A DNA stretch of 48,217 nt from assembly GCA_002381155.1 (NCBI GenBank), contig DFQX01000024.1, forward strand, positions 1 to 48,217. Direction: 5' to 3'. Shown here piece after piece: positions 41,484 to 48,217 of this stretch (positions within the stretch are counted from its first letter, which is position 1; each line of letters starts with the position of its first letter). Under the pieces are notes generated by a model, which was not told the DNA's origin, did not search any database, and saw only the letters and a list, made by a program, of their open reading frames with translations. The DNA comes from Flavobacteriaceae bacterium UBA3478. GTDB taxonomy: Bacteria > Bacteroidota > Bacteroidia > Flavobacteriales > Flavobacteriaceae. The translations under genes were made by a program, and so were the position numbers.

Positions 41484-43169
41484 ATGGGGTTAATTGACTG
41501 GGTTATACTCCTATCTACCTTGCTATTTATAGTATTCTATGGGATTTGGAAAACTCGAGGTGCTCAAAATATAAAGGACTATGTTCTGGGCGGGAAAGAA
41601 GCTAATTGGGCTACCATAGGGCTATCTGTGATGGCTACTCAGGCCTCAGCAATAACCTTTTTATCTACTCCAGGCCAGGCCTATCATGACGGCATGGGAT
41701 TCGTTCAATTCTACTTTGGTCTTCCCATTGCCATGGTGGTTATTATCTTGGTTTTTATCCCTTTGTATTACCGATTGAACGTTCAAACGGCCTATGAGTT
41801 TCTAGAGAACAGATTCAATGCGAAAACGAGAACCTTAACGGCAGTACTATTCTTAGTTCAAAGAGGCCTGTCTGCAGGCATCACTATTTACGCACCGGCT
41901 ATCATACTTTCTGCGGTATTAGACTGGCCTTTGAAATTATTGGTAGTAGCCATTGGAGGTTTGGTAATTCTCTACACGGTGAGTGGAGGTACCAAAGCGG
42001 TAAATGTTACACACAAACAGCAAATGTTTGTGATCATGGGCGGAATGTTTATTGCCTTGTACATGATCATTTCAGGCCTACCTTCAGAAATCTCTTTTTC
42101 GGATGCTCTAACAATCGCCGATCAATCGGGTAAATTAGAGGTGTTAGATTTTAGTCTTGACCCCAACAATCGTTATACTTTCTGGAGCGGGATTACGGGA
42201 GGATTTTTTCTTGCCCTCTCTTACTTTGGAACCGACCAGAGTCAAGTGCAGCGTTACCTGTCGGGTAAATCGAAAAGAGAGAGCCAACTAGGGTTAGCCT
42301 TTAACGGAATCTTCAAAATTCCCATGCAGTTTTTTATACTCTTCGTAGGGGTCATGGTTTTTGTTTTCTATCAGTTTAACGATACGCCAATCCACTTTAA
42401 TCCGGCTGCTAGAACAGTTCTACAGGCTCCAGATTACCAAGAAGAATACGAGGCATTAAGTGATGAACTATCCGATATTCAAAAGGAGAGAAGGTTACTT
42501 CAATTGAATTATCTAGAAGTAAATGATAAGGATGCGACTTCTGAAATAGCATTGCTTGAAAGCGAGATTCGAAAGCTAGACGTTAGAGAAAATGAAATCA
42601 GAAGCAGAGCAAAAGAGTTGGTTAATCAGGCAAATCCAAGTATCGCATCCAATGACAAGGACTATGTCTTTATTCACTACATTTTAAATAACCTCCCTGT
42701 GGGTCTAATAGGACTATTACTCGCGGTTATTCTCTCGGCGGCTATGTCTTCTACCGCTTCTGAATTAAATGCCCTGGGCACGATTACTACTTTAGATATT
42801 TACAAGAGATACGCAACTGCTTCAACAGCACCTCGGCACTATTTGAAAGTGTCAAAAGTCTTTACACTTGTTTGGGGTATTATCGCAATTCTCATCGCCT
42901 CTGTAGCTAGCCTATTTGAAAATCTCATTCAGCTAGTGAATATTATAGGTTCTATTTTTTACGGAAATGTATTGGGGATTTTTCTACTCGCTTTTTTCTT
43001 CGAGCGTATTCAGGGGAAAGCAGTTTTTTATGCCGCTTTCATCACCCAAATTCTAGTCATTATGGTCTTTTATGCAGACCTCATGTCTTACCTATGGTTA
43101 AATCTTTTGGGCTGTGCGTTAGTTATCCTAATTGCTCAGATTCTGCAGTTGCTTCGGGGAGAGAAGTAG
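41484..43169 (+). CDS. Sodium:solute symporter (SSS) with coiled-coil-like insertion
   Basis: A 561-residue membrane protein of the SSS family, LeuT fold: VMATQASAITFLSTPGQAYHDG near helix 1, FFLALSYFGTDQSQVQRYLSGKS near residues 240-262, and AVILSAAMSSTASELNALGTI for the sodium-site helix. Residues about 313-390 form a long, charged, heptad-like insertion (DYQEEYEALSDELSDIQKER and onward) between two transmembrane parts, absent from typical SSS proteins of 480-520 residues. It follows the PIG-L gene after 3 bases. Import of a deacetylated sugar or acetate-like product is a guess from context. The last 47 bases overlap the convergent patatin-like gene. Confidence 0.88.
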   Translation: MGLIDWVILLSTLLFIVFYGIWKTRGAQNIKDYVLGGKEANWATIGLSVMATQASAITFLSTPGQAYHDGMGFVQFYFGLPIAMVVIILVFIPLYYRLNVQTAYEFLENRFNAKTRTLTAVLFLVQRGLSAGITIYAPAIILSAVLDWPLKLLVVAIGGLVILYTVSGGTKAVNVTHKQQMFVIMGGMFIALYMIISGLPSEISFSDALTIADQSGKLEVLDFSLDPNNRYTFWSGITGGFFLALSYFGTDQSQVQRYLSGKSKRESQLGLAFNGIFKIPMQFFILFVGVMVFVFYQFNDTPIHFNPAARTVLQAPDYQEEYEALSDELSDIQKERRLLQLNYLEVNDKDATSEIALLESEIRKLDVRENEIRSRAKELVNQANPSIASNDKDYVFIHYILNNLPVGLIGLLLAVILSAAMSSTASELNALGTITTLDIYKRYATASTAPRHYLKVSKVFTLVWGIIAILIASVASLFENLIQLVNIIGSIFYGNVLGIFLLAFFFERIQGKAVFYAAFITQILVIMVFYADLMSYLWLNLLGCALVILIAQILQLLRGEK

Positions 43170-44109
43170 TTGATTTCTTGATTTCCTGATCTGTTAAAAT
43201 ATCAGGCCTGAATTCGCTCATTAGTTCTTCATTTTTGACTTTAGCGTACCGATATCCTGAATACCACCATTCGCCCATCATTTTTTTATCAAAGACTAGA
43301 GAATTAGTTGTTAAAATGGTTGGGGTATAATATAGGTTCAGTTGAACATCTTTGCTTTTTGCAGCTAATTTGCCAATGGTAATATTATGTCTTTCAACAT
43401 GTGTAAGCATGAAATCGAATACATCAAAGAGAAGTGAAAACGGATTTTTAGCGGGTAACTTATTCACCACAGTAACTTCGGTTTCTAAAATAATGGCATC
43501 AATTTCGGTTGCCCCTCTTAAAATGGCTTCTCGAATAGGAACTAGAGCGCCAAATCCACCATCTGCGTACTGACAATGGTCCTTTTCTAATAAGCTCATA
43601 AATGGAACATAATTACAAGAGCCCCAAATCCAATCGCAGAAGTCATCATAGGTACAATCTTTATTTGATTTATATTCGATTTGACTTGTTGTTAGATTAG
43701 AAACGGTAACGACAACCTCTTTTTCTCTTTCGAGAATCTCTTCATACATTTCGCGTGTGATATTTCTACGAATTAAATCTCTGAGGTACTTACTTTCACC
43801 AAAGGTTTTTCTCCCATTGAGAAAATTCCAAAGGGTGTTAATGTGGTTGATGCTTACTACTTTTTGACCGTCAACATTTCGAATTCGAAAGGGATTATTG
43901 CTAAAAATAGATTGTTGATCTACACTTGTATATAGACTTTTTAGTTCATCAAGTTGATGAAGAGCTAGATGTGAAATCAGTAAACTACCCGTAGAGGTAC
44001 CCAAAAACATGTCATAATCGCGTTTTTCGTGATTTATTAAATATTCAGCTACCCCGCCAGCAAATGCCCCCTTGCTTCCTCCACCAGAAATCACCAATGC
44101 TCTTTTCAT
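43123..44109 (-). CDS. Patatin-like phospholipase
   Basis: A 328-residue cytosolic protein with patatin features: glycine-rich oxyanion loop SGGGSKGAFAGG (residues 8-19), nucleophile elbow GTSTG (Ser39) and the catalytic DGG (Asp183). It should cleave acyl chains from lipids with a Ser-Asp dyad. There is no signal peptide and no beta-barrel domain, so it is a stand-alone cytoplasmic form. Its 3' end overlaps the convergent symporter gene by 47 bases. Upstream of it begins the more A/T-rich repeat-bearing tail of the window. Confidence 0.88.
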   Translation of the reverse strand: MKRALVISGGGSKGAFAGGVAEYLINHEKRDYDMFLGTSTGSLLISHLALHQLDELKSLYTSVDQQSIFSNNPFRIRNVDGQKVVSINHINTLWNFLNGRKTFGESKYLRDLIRRNITREMYEEILEREKEVVVTVSNLTTSQIEYKSNKDCTYDDFCDWIWGSCNYVPFMSLLEKDHCQYADGGFGALVPIREAILRGATEIDAIILETEVTVVNKLPAKNPFSLLFDVFDFMLTHVERHNITIGKLAAKSKDVQLNLYYTPTILTTNSLVFDKKMMGEWWYSGYRYAKVKNEELMSEFRPDILTDQEIKKSTTSLPEATAESEQLG

Positions 44110-44192
44110 GTATCGCTGAAAATTATTGTTTACCTAAAGTTCAAGGAATTTATCGAAATGCGAGAGATTTTGGCAAATTAATTGTGCCTTAC

Positions 44193-44231
44193 ATTATTCA
44201 AAGTTGCAGCACAAGTGAATCTCTATGGTGA
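44193..44231. repeat. Dispersed 39-bp repeat, copy A
   Basis: First of three copies sharing ATTATTCAAAGTTGCAGCA followed by CAA and then a weaker conserved tail (TCTCTATGGTGA). It lies in the 156-base gap between the patatin-like gene and the DUF6090-like gene, downstream of the latter when read on the minus strand. Compared with copy B it is identical at nearly all positions in the first 23 bases. This gap also has flanking TTGTGC and GCACAA on the minus strand. Confidence 0.75.
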
Positions 44232-44265
44232 ATTCATTTATCTGTTTTTTTCATATTTGAGTTAA

Positions 44266-44991
44266 TTATTTGTCCTCATTTTTTGAGGTAGTTCTTTCCA
44301 AATAACTAGAGATTTCACTCATACTGTAAGAGTACTTTTTCATCAATTCCTTATAAAAGTATATTCTTTTTTCAGCATTGCTTAGATATCCCAGAAACTC
44401 AGGGTCTTCAAACAAAGTTTTTGGAATTCTGTAGTCGTAGATGATTGTATTTATACTTACTGAGTTATCTAATTCCTCAATTTTAATTCTATAATTCAGT
44501 TTATCTAATAGAGCCTTATCAAAGCTTTCAGTGAATAAGTCAAATTTTAAATCTGCAGCATTCTTTCTGTCCTCTAAATGTTCATATAAATCAGATATTT
44601 TTCTTCTGAGTTGTTGATCTTCAATTAGTTCAAATGAATTTGTATTGATAAGCTGGTTGTAAATCCCTTTCTGAGGAAAAAATGAAATGGCTGCTTTTGC
44701 TGAAACGTTAGAAATATGGTAGGCTATTATTGAATCGCTTAATGTATTCTTCTTCGACTGTTCAAACAATAAATTTATTGAATTTAAGCAGTCTTCAAGA
44801 GCGTCATTTACGATTTCTAGTTGCCCTATATCTTCATTTATTGAAAGATGTAATTCATCTAAAAGGGTGTTTTTATCAGCTTCTTTTTGATTGTTCTTTA
44901 TATAGTTATCAATTCCAAAGGATGATAGAATTCCTAGAAATACAACTAGAAATTCTAATGAATATTTTTTTAAATAATATCTCTTACTCAT
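44266..44991 (-). CDS. DUF6090-like single-span membrane protein
   Basis: A 241-residue protein with one N-terminal transmembrane helix (about residues 10-30, LEFLVVFLGILSSFGID), then NYIKNNQKEADKNTLLDELHLSINEDIGQLE and a helical remainder containing FFPQKGIYNQLINTNSFELI and RRKISDLYEHLEDR. This order matches DUF6090-type proteins, which in Bacteroidota carry a conserved helix plus W/Y-rich soluble region, although the usual NNWNE after the helix is NNQKE here. Function is unknown. Codon usage looks more A/T-rich than in genes before 44 kb. It is the last gene in minus order before repeat A. Confidence 0.65.
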   Translation of the reverse strand: MSKRYYLKKYSLEFLVVFLGILSSFGIDNYIKNNQKEADKNTLLDELHLSINEDIGQLEIVNDALEDCLNSINLLFEQSKKNTLSDSIIAYHISNVSAKAAISFFPQKGIYNQLINTNSFELIEDQQLRRKISDLYEHLEDRKNAADLKFDLFTESFDKALLDKLNYRIKIEELDNSVSINTIIYDYRIPKTLFEDPEFLGYLSNAEKRIYFYKELMKKYSYSMSEISSYLERTTSKNEDK

Positions 44992-45020
44992 TTATATATT
45001 AAAACTTGGGAGCTTCTTAA

Positions 45021-46043
45021 TCAGTTGTTCATTTTAATTCTAAACAACTTAGGATTATTTAAGAACCCTGTGATATACAAGTACGTTTCATCCTCATTAA
45101 ACGCACAATTAGTGATTTGCCCTGTATCTATTCTAGCCATTAACTCACCTTCTGAAGAGATAATAAGTAAACCACCTGGACCTGATGTAAATATATGTCC
45201 ACTAGAATGAACATCCATTCCGTCAAAGTCGGTTCCATTGTTATATTTTGTAACTAAATCGTTACCATTGAATAGGGTCTCTGATTGAATAGAAGTTAAG
45301 TCTATTTTTATTATTTCAGAATCAGAGTTTGAGAAAGGAGCCCCCATTTTATTTACGTACAAGAAATTTTCATCTGGAGATAATCCTAAACCATTTGGTA
45401 CTCCAGGCCCTTCATTTAAAGCAATTAGTTTACCATCACTTTTAACTAGCTTAAACACTCCATTGAAATCTAATTCTCTTAATTCGCTATCTATAAACTC
45501 AAATTTTTGTGGGTCGAAGAAGCCGAAAGCTGGGTCAGTAAAATAAACATCCCCATTTTTGGAAACTACTAGGTCATTTGGACTATTAAGTCTTTTTTCT
45601 TCATAACTATCTACCACCGTAGTAAAGTCTTGTCGATTAGGGGAGTCAATTAAGGTCTTAGCTACTCTTCTATCTCCTATTTGACATATAAAGAGATTAC
45701 CATCATCGTCAAGGGCAAGTCCATTAGGTCCTAGAAGTCCACTGCCTAGATTAGGGGCATAGCCAGTATTGCCTGCTTCTAAGATATAATCTTGAATACC
45801 ATCAACTGAGCTCCAACTTAAAATTCTATTTTGTAGATTATCTACGAAGAGTAATTCATTCGATTTTTTATTCCAGACAGGACCTTCAGGTAGTAATAAG
45901 GAATCAGCTAAAATCTCTAATTCAGCATAAACATCTATTACAGAGTTTATTTCATTATTGTATACTTCAATTAAGGGATTGGTCTTTTTTTGAGTGCAAC
46001 TGATATTTATGATTAAAGCAAATACAAGAAAAATTTTATTCAT
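45021..46043 (-). CDS. SMP-30/gluconolactonase-like beta-propeller lipoprotein
   Basis: A 340-residue lipoprotein (ISC, Cys16). The mature part is a six-bladed propeller of the SMP-30/LRE type: LLPEGPVWNKKSNELLFVDN opens the propeller, followed by NGLALDDDGNLFICQIGDRR, RLNSPNDLVVSKNGDVYFTDPAFG and PNGLGLSPDENFLYVNK. The conserved metal ligands Glu (LPEGP), Asn (SPNDL, PNGL) and Asp (SPDE) are in place. Such enzymes hydrolyse lactones with a divalent metal. It lies 29 bases upstream of the DUF6090-like gene (same strand) and downstream of a strong hairpin, so these two genes may form a unit. Confidence 0.85.
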   Translation of the reverse strand: MNKIFLVFALIINISCTQKKTNPLIEVYNNEINSVIDVYAELEILADSLLLPEGPVWNKKSNELLFVDNLQNRILSWSSVDGIQDYILEAGNTGYAPNLGSGLLGPNGLALDDDGNLFICQIGDRRVAKTLIDSPNRQDFTTVVDSYEEKRLNSPNDLVVSKNGDVYFTDPAFGFFDPQKFEFIDSELRELDFNGVFKLVKSDGKLIALNEGPGVPNGLGLSPDENFLYVNKMGAPFSNSDSEIIKIDLTSIQSETLFNGNDLVTKYNNGTDFDGMDVHSSGHIFTSGPGGLLIISSEGELMARIDTGQITNCAFNEDETYLYITGFLNNPKLFRIKMNN

Positions 46044-46094
46044 AAGAATTAATTTATTTCAATTTAAGATAATCCAGCGCAATTAAAGTCAGAA

Positions 46095-46129
46095 ATTATA
46101 GAGCCATCGAAACTCGATGGCTCTATAAT
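46095..46129 (-). terminator. Hairpin with perfect 16-bp stem, likely terminator
   Basis: ATTATAGAGCCATCGA (46095-46110) is followed by a 3-base loop and its exact reverse complement (46114-46129). It lies 31 bases after the stop of the minus-strand NTF2-like gene and 51 bases before the start of the SMP-30-like gene. No long U-run follows, only AUUUC on the minus strand, so it may act as an mRNA-stabilising or rho-assisted terminator. Confidence 0.7.
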
Positions 46130-46160
46130 TAATTTACAATGTTGAAATACGAGAAATGAT

Positions 46161-46673
46161 TTATTGCGCTGATAATTCAACTATTTTACTAAGTAGACCT
46201 GAAACATCCATGTATTCATCTACCTCAATGATCTTATTATTTTCATTGAACTTAAATACCTCATAAGCTTTAATTCCTTGCATGGAATTATCTCCTAAAT
46301 CAGCGCTCCAGGTTGTATAAATTCGGACACCACCATCAGGTATAAAATTCTCATCAACTGTTGGATAGAAATCTCTATCACTGGCTTTTATATTATCAAG
46401 TATTTGCATGAAACCATTATAGTTGTCAATTATCCCTTTTTTATCTAAATCTTCTCCTTCATAGGCTGGGGGATTAAATTTTGCCTCTTCAGTAAAAAAA
46501 GATGATGCTGTTTCTAAGTCTTCATTCTCTAAAGAATCGAAGAGTGCGTGCACAACTTTGGCATTTTGCTCATATAGAGCCATTGCTGCTTCCATTTGCA
46601 CATCTTCTTGAGTTTTTTGATTACATGAGATAAGCAAACTCGTAAACACTAGTATTAAATGTAGTTTCTTCAT
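46161..46673 (-). CDS. NTF2-like lipoprotein
   Basis: A 170-residue lipoprotein (LLISC, Cys17). After a helical start (EAAMALYEQNAKVVHALFDSLENEDLE) the domain shows the NTF2-like sequence order: ASSFFTEEAKFNPPAYEGEDLDKKGIIDNYNGFM, then GVRIYTTWSADLGDNSMQGIKAYEVFKFNENNKIIEVDEYMD. It resembles, but is not close to, the two NTF2-like lipoproteins at 31-32 kb. Ligand or reaction unknown. It is bounded downstream by a 16-bp hairpin and upstream by repeat copy B, 66 bases away. Confidence 0.78.
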   Translation of the reverse strand: MKKLHLILVFTSLLISCNQKTQEDVQMEAAMALYEQNAKVVHALFDSLENEDLETASSFFTEEAKFNPPAYEGEDLDKKGIIDNYNGFMQILDNIKASDRDFYPTVDENFIPDGGVRIYTTWSADLGDNSMQGIKAYEVFKFNENNKIIEVDEYMDVSGLLSKIVELSAQ

Positions 46674-46739
46674 TTTTCTGATTTATTCAATTCCGTAGGT
46701 TAAACTTTATGGACTAGGGATTAATTTATCCATCCCCCT

Positions 46740-46778
46740 ATTATTCAAAGTCGCAGCACAACTTAGTCTATTTGTGAC
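46740..46778. repeat. Dispersed 39-bp repeat, copy B
   Basis: ATTATTCAAAGTCGCAGCA, then CAACTTAGTCTATTTGTGA. It shares the core with copies A and C and additionally the preceding CCCCCT with copy C. It lies between the NTF2-like lipoprotein start (46673) and the stop of the hypothetical gene at 46795. It contains CACAA and TTGTG, which could pair across ten bases. Confidence 0.75.
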
Positions 46779-46794
46779 TTATGATAAATTTTAA

Positions 46795-47178
46795 TTATTC
46801 CATTGCTGCAATGACAGGTGCTCCAAGAATTCCTGCAACACAATATGTATTTGTTAAGTCTACTAATTCAGCAAACATGGCTTCACGTTGCTGTCCTAAA
46901 GTCATATGAGCTTGAACACCTTCAGGGCCATTATAAATTTCAGTTAAACCATAAAGGGTGTTTCCTGTTTCACCACTATTAGGATCGAAAGGATTGTTGA
47001 ATTCTGGAGATTTAAACACGGAATAAGATAAAACAACCGGTTCTTGATCACCAGATAGGTTATGAGTCTCCCGCATAAACTGTTCATGTGTTGCTATAAA
47101 TTGATCCATTCTTTCTGTGGCATCGTTAGGCACTACAAATGATACATGAAAACCAAGGTTCCCTCTTTTAATACTCAT
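46795..47178 (-). CDS. Small protein, possibly antibiotic-monooxygenase/Dabb-like alpha-beta barrel
   Basis: A 127-residue protein without a signal peptide. The pattern GNLGFHVSFVVPN, EQFMRETHNLSG, VVLSYSVFKSPE, LYGLTEIYNGPEGVQAHM and a final helix resembles a ferredoxin-like dimeric A/B barrel, with the GPEGVQAHM segment similar to the end of ABM domains (E-x-W-x-d-x-e-a-x-x-x-H). I cannot confirm the family. It sits alone between repeat copies B and C, so it would be a one-gene unit if those repeats mark boundaries. Start ATG 47178. Confidence 0.6.
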   Translation of the reverse strand: MSIKRGNLGFHVSFVVPNDATERMDQFIATHEQFMRETHNLSGDQEPVVLSYSVFKSPEFNNPFDPNSGETGNTLYGLTEIYNGPEGVQAHMTLGQQREAMFAELVDLTNTYCVAGILGAPVIAAME

Positions 47179-47346
47179 GTTCTTAATTTTTTAATTTCAG
47201 ATTTAATAATGTTTCGGATATGAGTTTCTTTATGAATGTCACAAGTCCACTACAATGTTAATTTACAAATTAAATTGCAAGAAACAATTATACTAAAGAG
47301 AATCTTGAACACTCACTATAAATGTCAATAAACGTTACTAAAAAAT

Positions 47347-47381
47347 AAAAAACCGTTATACTATAATAGTATAACGGTTTT
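47347..47381. terminator. Perfect 16-bp hairpin, bidirectional terminator-like
   Basis: AAAACCGTTATACTAT (47349-47364), one central base, then its exact complement ATAGTATAACGGTTTT (47366-47381), preceded by two more A. The A-tract and T-tract at the stem base make it terminator-like in both directions. It is placed oddly, between two divergently transcribed genes (starts 47178 and 47478). Its left 20 bases recur with one change at 48198-48217. Confidence 0.8.
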
Positions 47382-47403
47382 ATCATTATAAGTTGCTCCC
47401 CCT

Positions 47404-47442
47404 ATTATGTAAAGTTGCAGCCCAACTCAATCTCTTTGAGAG
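47404..47442. repeat. Dispersed 39-bp repeat, copy C
   Basis: ATTATGTAAAGTTGCAGCC, then CAACTCAATCTCTTTGAGAG. Same core as copies A and B, with CCCCCT just before it as in copy B. It includes AGTTG/CAACT and CTCAA/TTGAG short inverted repeats. It lies between the 16-bp hairpin and the start of the last gene (36 bases away). Confidence 0.75.
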
Positions 47443-47477
47443 TTTGATTTTATTTATTTTTTTATATCTTTTTGATT

Positions 47478-48185
47478 ATGAGATATGTAGTTCTATCCTT
47501 GATTGTCTTTATGAGTTTTTCTCTTGAGGCTCAAGAAAATCCTTTGTTAGAAAAACTCCGAAATTCTAAAGAATTACTTTCTATTGGTGTTTTAACACAG
47601 AAAGAGTATGATTCTATAGCCAAAGAAGTAAAACATTTGATTCTAAATTCTGAAAGCTCAAAGGATTTAGATGGATTTTATTATCAAGAAAAAAGAATAA
47701 CTCCTGAGGTCTTTTCCAATCATAAAGTAGATATGTTAGGCACAATGTTTTCATTCGGTCTTGCGGGTGGAGGAACTAAATCAATATTAACAGGATCTTC
47801 TTCTATTAATCAAGTAGACCGAAATAAGCAGGAAATTATTCTAATTATTAACCGTAATGTTGATGTCAGTGGTAACACTTTATCTACAATCACAAATGAT
47901 CAAGTTCTTGCAAGTGCCCAATCGCCTGCGAATTTCATCTTGATACCATTAAAAGTGAATGAAAAAAAAGAACAGCGTTCAATTAAAATAGGTTCTTTTG
48001 GCTTATTAAGTGGTCCCAGCTTTCAAATTGATTCAAAATATATATTAGATTTCAAATGGGAGGAGATTTCAAATTCTAAATTTAGAATTAAGACAAATCT
48101 TCAAGAAGGTGAGTATGCATTTGTCTATAGGGGAACTACATCTCAATTTTCCTCAAATCCGATATTCTCCTTTTCAGTAAAATAG
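47478..48185 (+). CDS. Exported protein of unknown function with SHOCT-like N-terminus
   Basis: A 235-residue protein with a signal peptide ending SLEAQ. Residues about 22-50 (LEKLRNSKELLSIGVLTQKEYDSI) fit the SHOCT pattern: two short helices with a conserved leucine and the turn G-V/I-L-T-x-x-E-F/Y. The rest is beta-rich (KQEIILIINRNVDV, SIKIGSFGLLSGPSF, GEYAFVYRGT), without a recognised family. ATG 47478 is chosen over TTG 47472. It is flanked by near-identical hairpin sequences (47347 and 48198), and repeat C lies just upstream, so this looks like an independent accessory unit. Confidence 0.7.
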   Translation: MRYVVLSLIVFMSFSLEAQENPLLEKLRNSKELLSIGVLTQKEYDSIAKEVKHLILNSESSKDLDGFYYQEKRITPEVFSNHKVDMLGTMFSFGLAGGGTKSILTGSSSINQVDRNKQEIILIINRNVDVSGNTLSTITNDQVLASAQSPANFILIPLKVNEKKEQRSIKIGSFGLLSGPSFQIDSKYILDFKWEEISNSKFRIKTNLQEGEYAFVYRGTTSQFSSNPIFSFSVK

Positions 48186-48197
48186 CGCATTTAATCG

Positions 48198-48217
48198 AAA
48201 AAACCGTTACACTATAA
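48198..48217 (+). terminator. Left half of a terminator-like hairpin, cut by the window end
   Basis: The last 20 bases, 13 bases after the final stop codon, match 47347-47366 at 19 of 20 positions (AAAAAACCGTTACACTATAA here). The other arm would lie just beyond the window. If complete, it is the terminator of the 47478-48185 gene. Confidence 0.6.

Noticed and set aside
44193..47442. Integron attC sites
   Set aside because: No clear paired R''/R' boxes (RYYYAAC ... GTTRRRY), the conserved block is central rather than terminal, and no integrase is in the window. Kept only as an unexplained repeat.
44193..47442. CRISPR array
   Set aside because: The three repeats are 0.6-2.6 kb apart with genes between, not regularly spaced spacers.

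Overview
The window is chromosomal DNA from a Bacteroidota bacterium, most likely Flavobacteriia or Cytophagia. This rests on families typical of that phylum (GLPGLI, DUF4625, carboxypeptidase-regulatory-domain TonB receptors, BspA-type DUF285 repeats, DUF6090-like and DUF2147 proteins), A/T-rich start contexts without strong Shine-Dalgarno sequences, and very many small lipoproteins. No phage, IS element, CRISPR array, rRNA or tRNA was seen. Most of the window is dense coding sequence; no gene-free stretch exceeds 300 bases, and the longest (47179-47477) holds a hairpin and a repeat.

Layout. 1-2.5 kb: the 3' part of a TonB-dependent receptor followed by two His-rich DUF4625 lipoproteins, possibly a metal uptake unit. 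2.5-4.1 kb: a two-TM potassium channel and a secreted carbamoylase-like M20 hydrolase. 4.1-6.7 kb: small secreted proteins and a TIM-barrel isomerase-like lipoprotein. 6661-6786 is a previously hidden relic of a DUF285 (BspA-like) protein, whose intact relative lies at 19 kb. 6.8-11.2 kb: a minus-strand run of GNAT, two methyltransferases, a class-C beta-lactamase-like hydrolase and an esterase. 11.2-15.3 kb: DUF2007, an MFS exporter and a TonB receptor headed by a clear TPP riboswitch, so the receptor is predicted to import thiamine or a thiamine precursor. 15.3-18.9 kb: a GLPGLI/outer-membrane beta-barrel pair. 19.8-22.1 kb: M28 peptidase, RluF-type pseudouridine synthase and a UPF0173 metal-dependent hydrolase.

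22.2-44.1 kb is dominated by exported amide- and ester-bond hydrolases with permeases beside them: an M20 peptidase overlapping a DUF819 permease; two creatininase-family enzymes (one cytosolic, one exported) with a phosphoesterase; a sodium symporter next to an SsuD-like flavin monooxygenase; an esterase, BNR-repeat protein and M20D amidohydrolase operon; and an exported PIG-L deacetylase with a sodium symporter carrying a coiled-coil insertion. The pairing suggests hydrolysis outside the cytoplasm followed by uptake of small products, but no substrate can be named from sequence alone.

44.1-48.2 kb is a more A/T-rich accessory tail. It holds three copies of an undescribed repeat of about 39 bp, at 44193, 46740 and 47404, which bracket small gene units, and long perfect hairpins. 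One hairpin sequence recurs almost exactly on both sides of the last gene. This modular arrangement and the riboswitch-controlled receptor are the most notable signals in the window.
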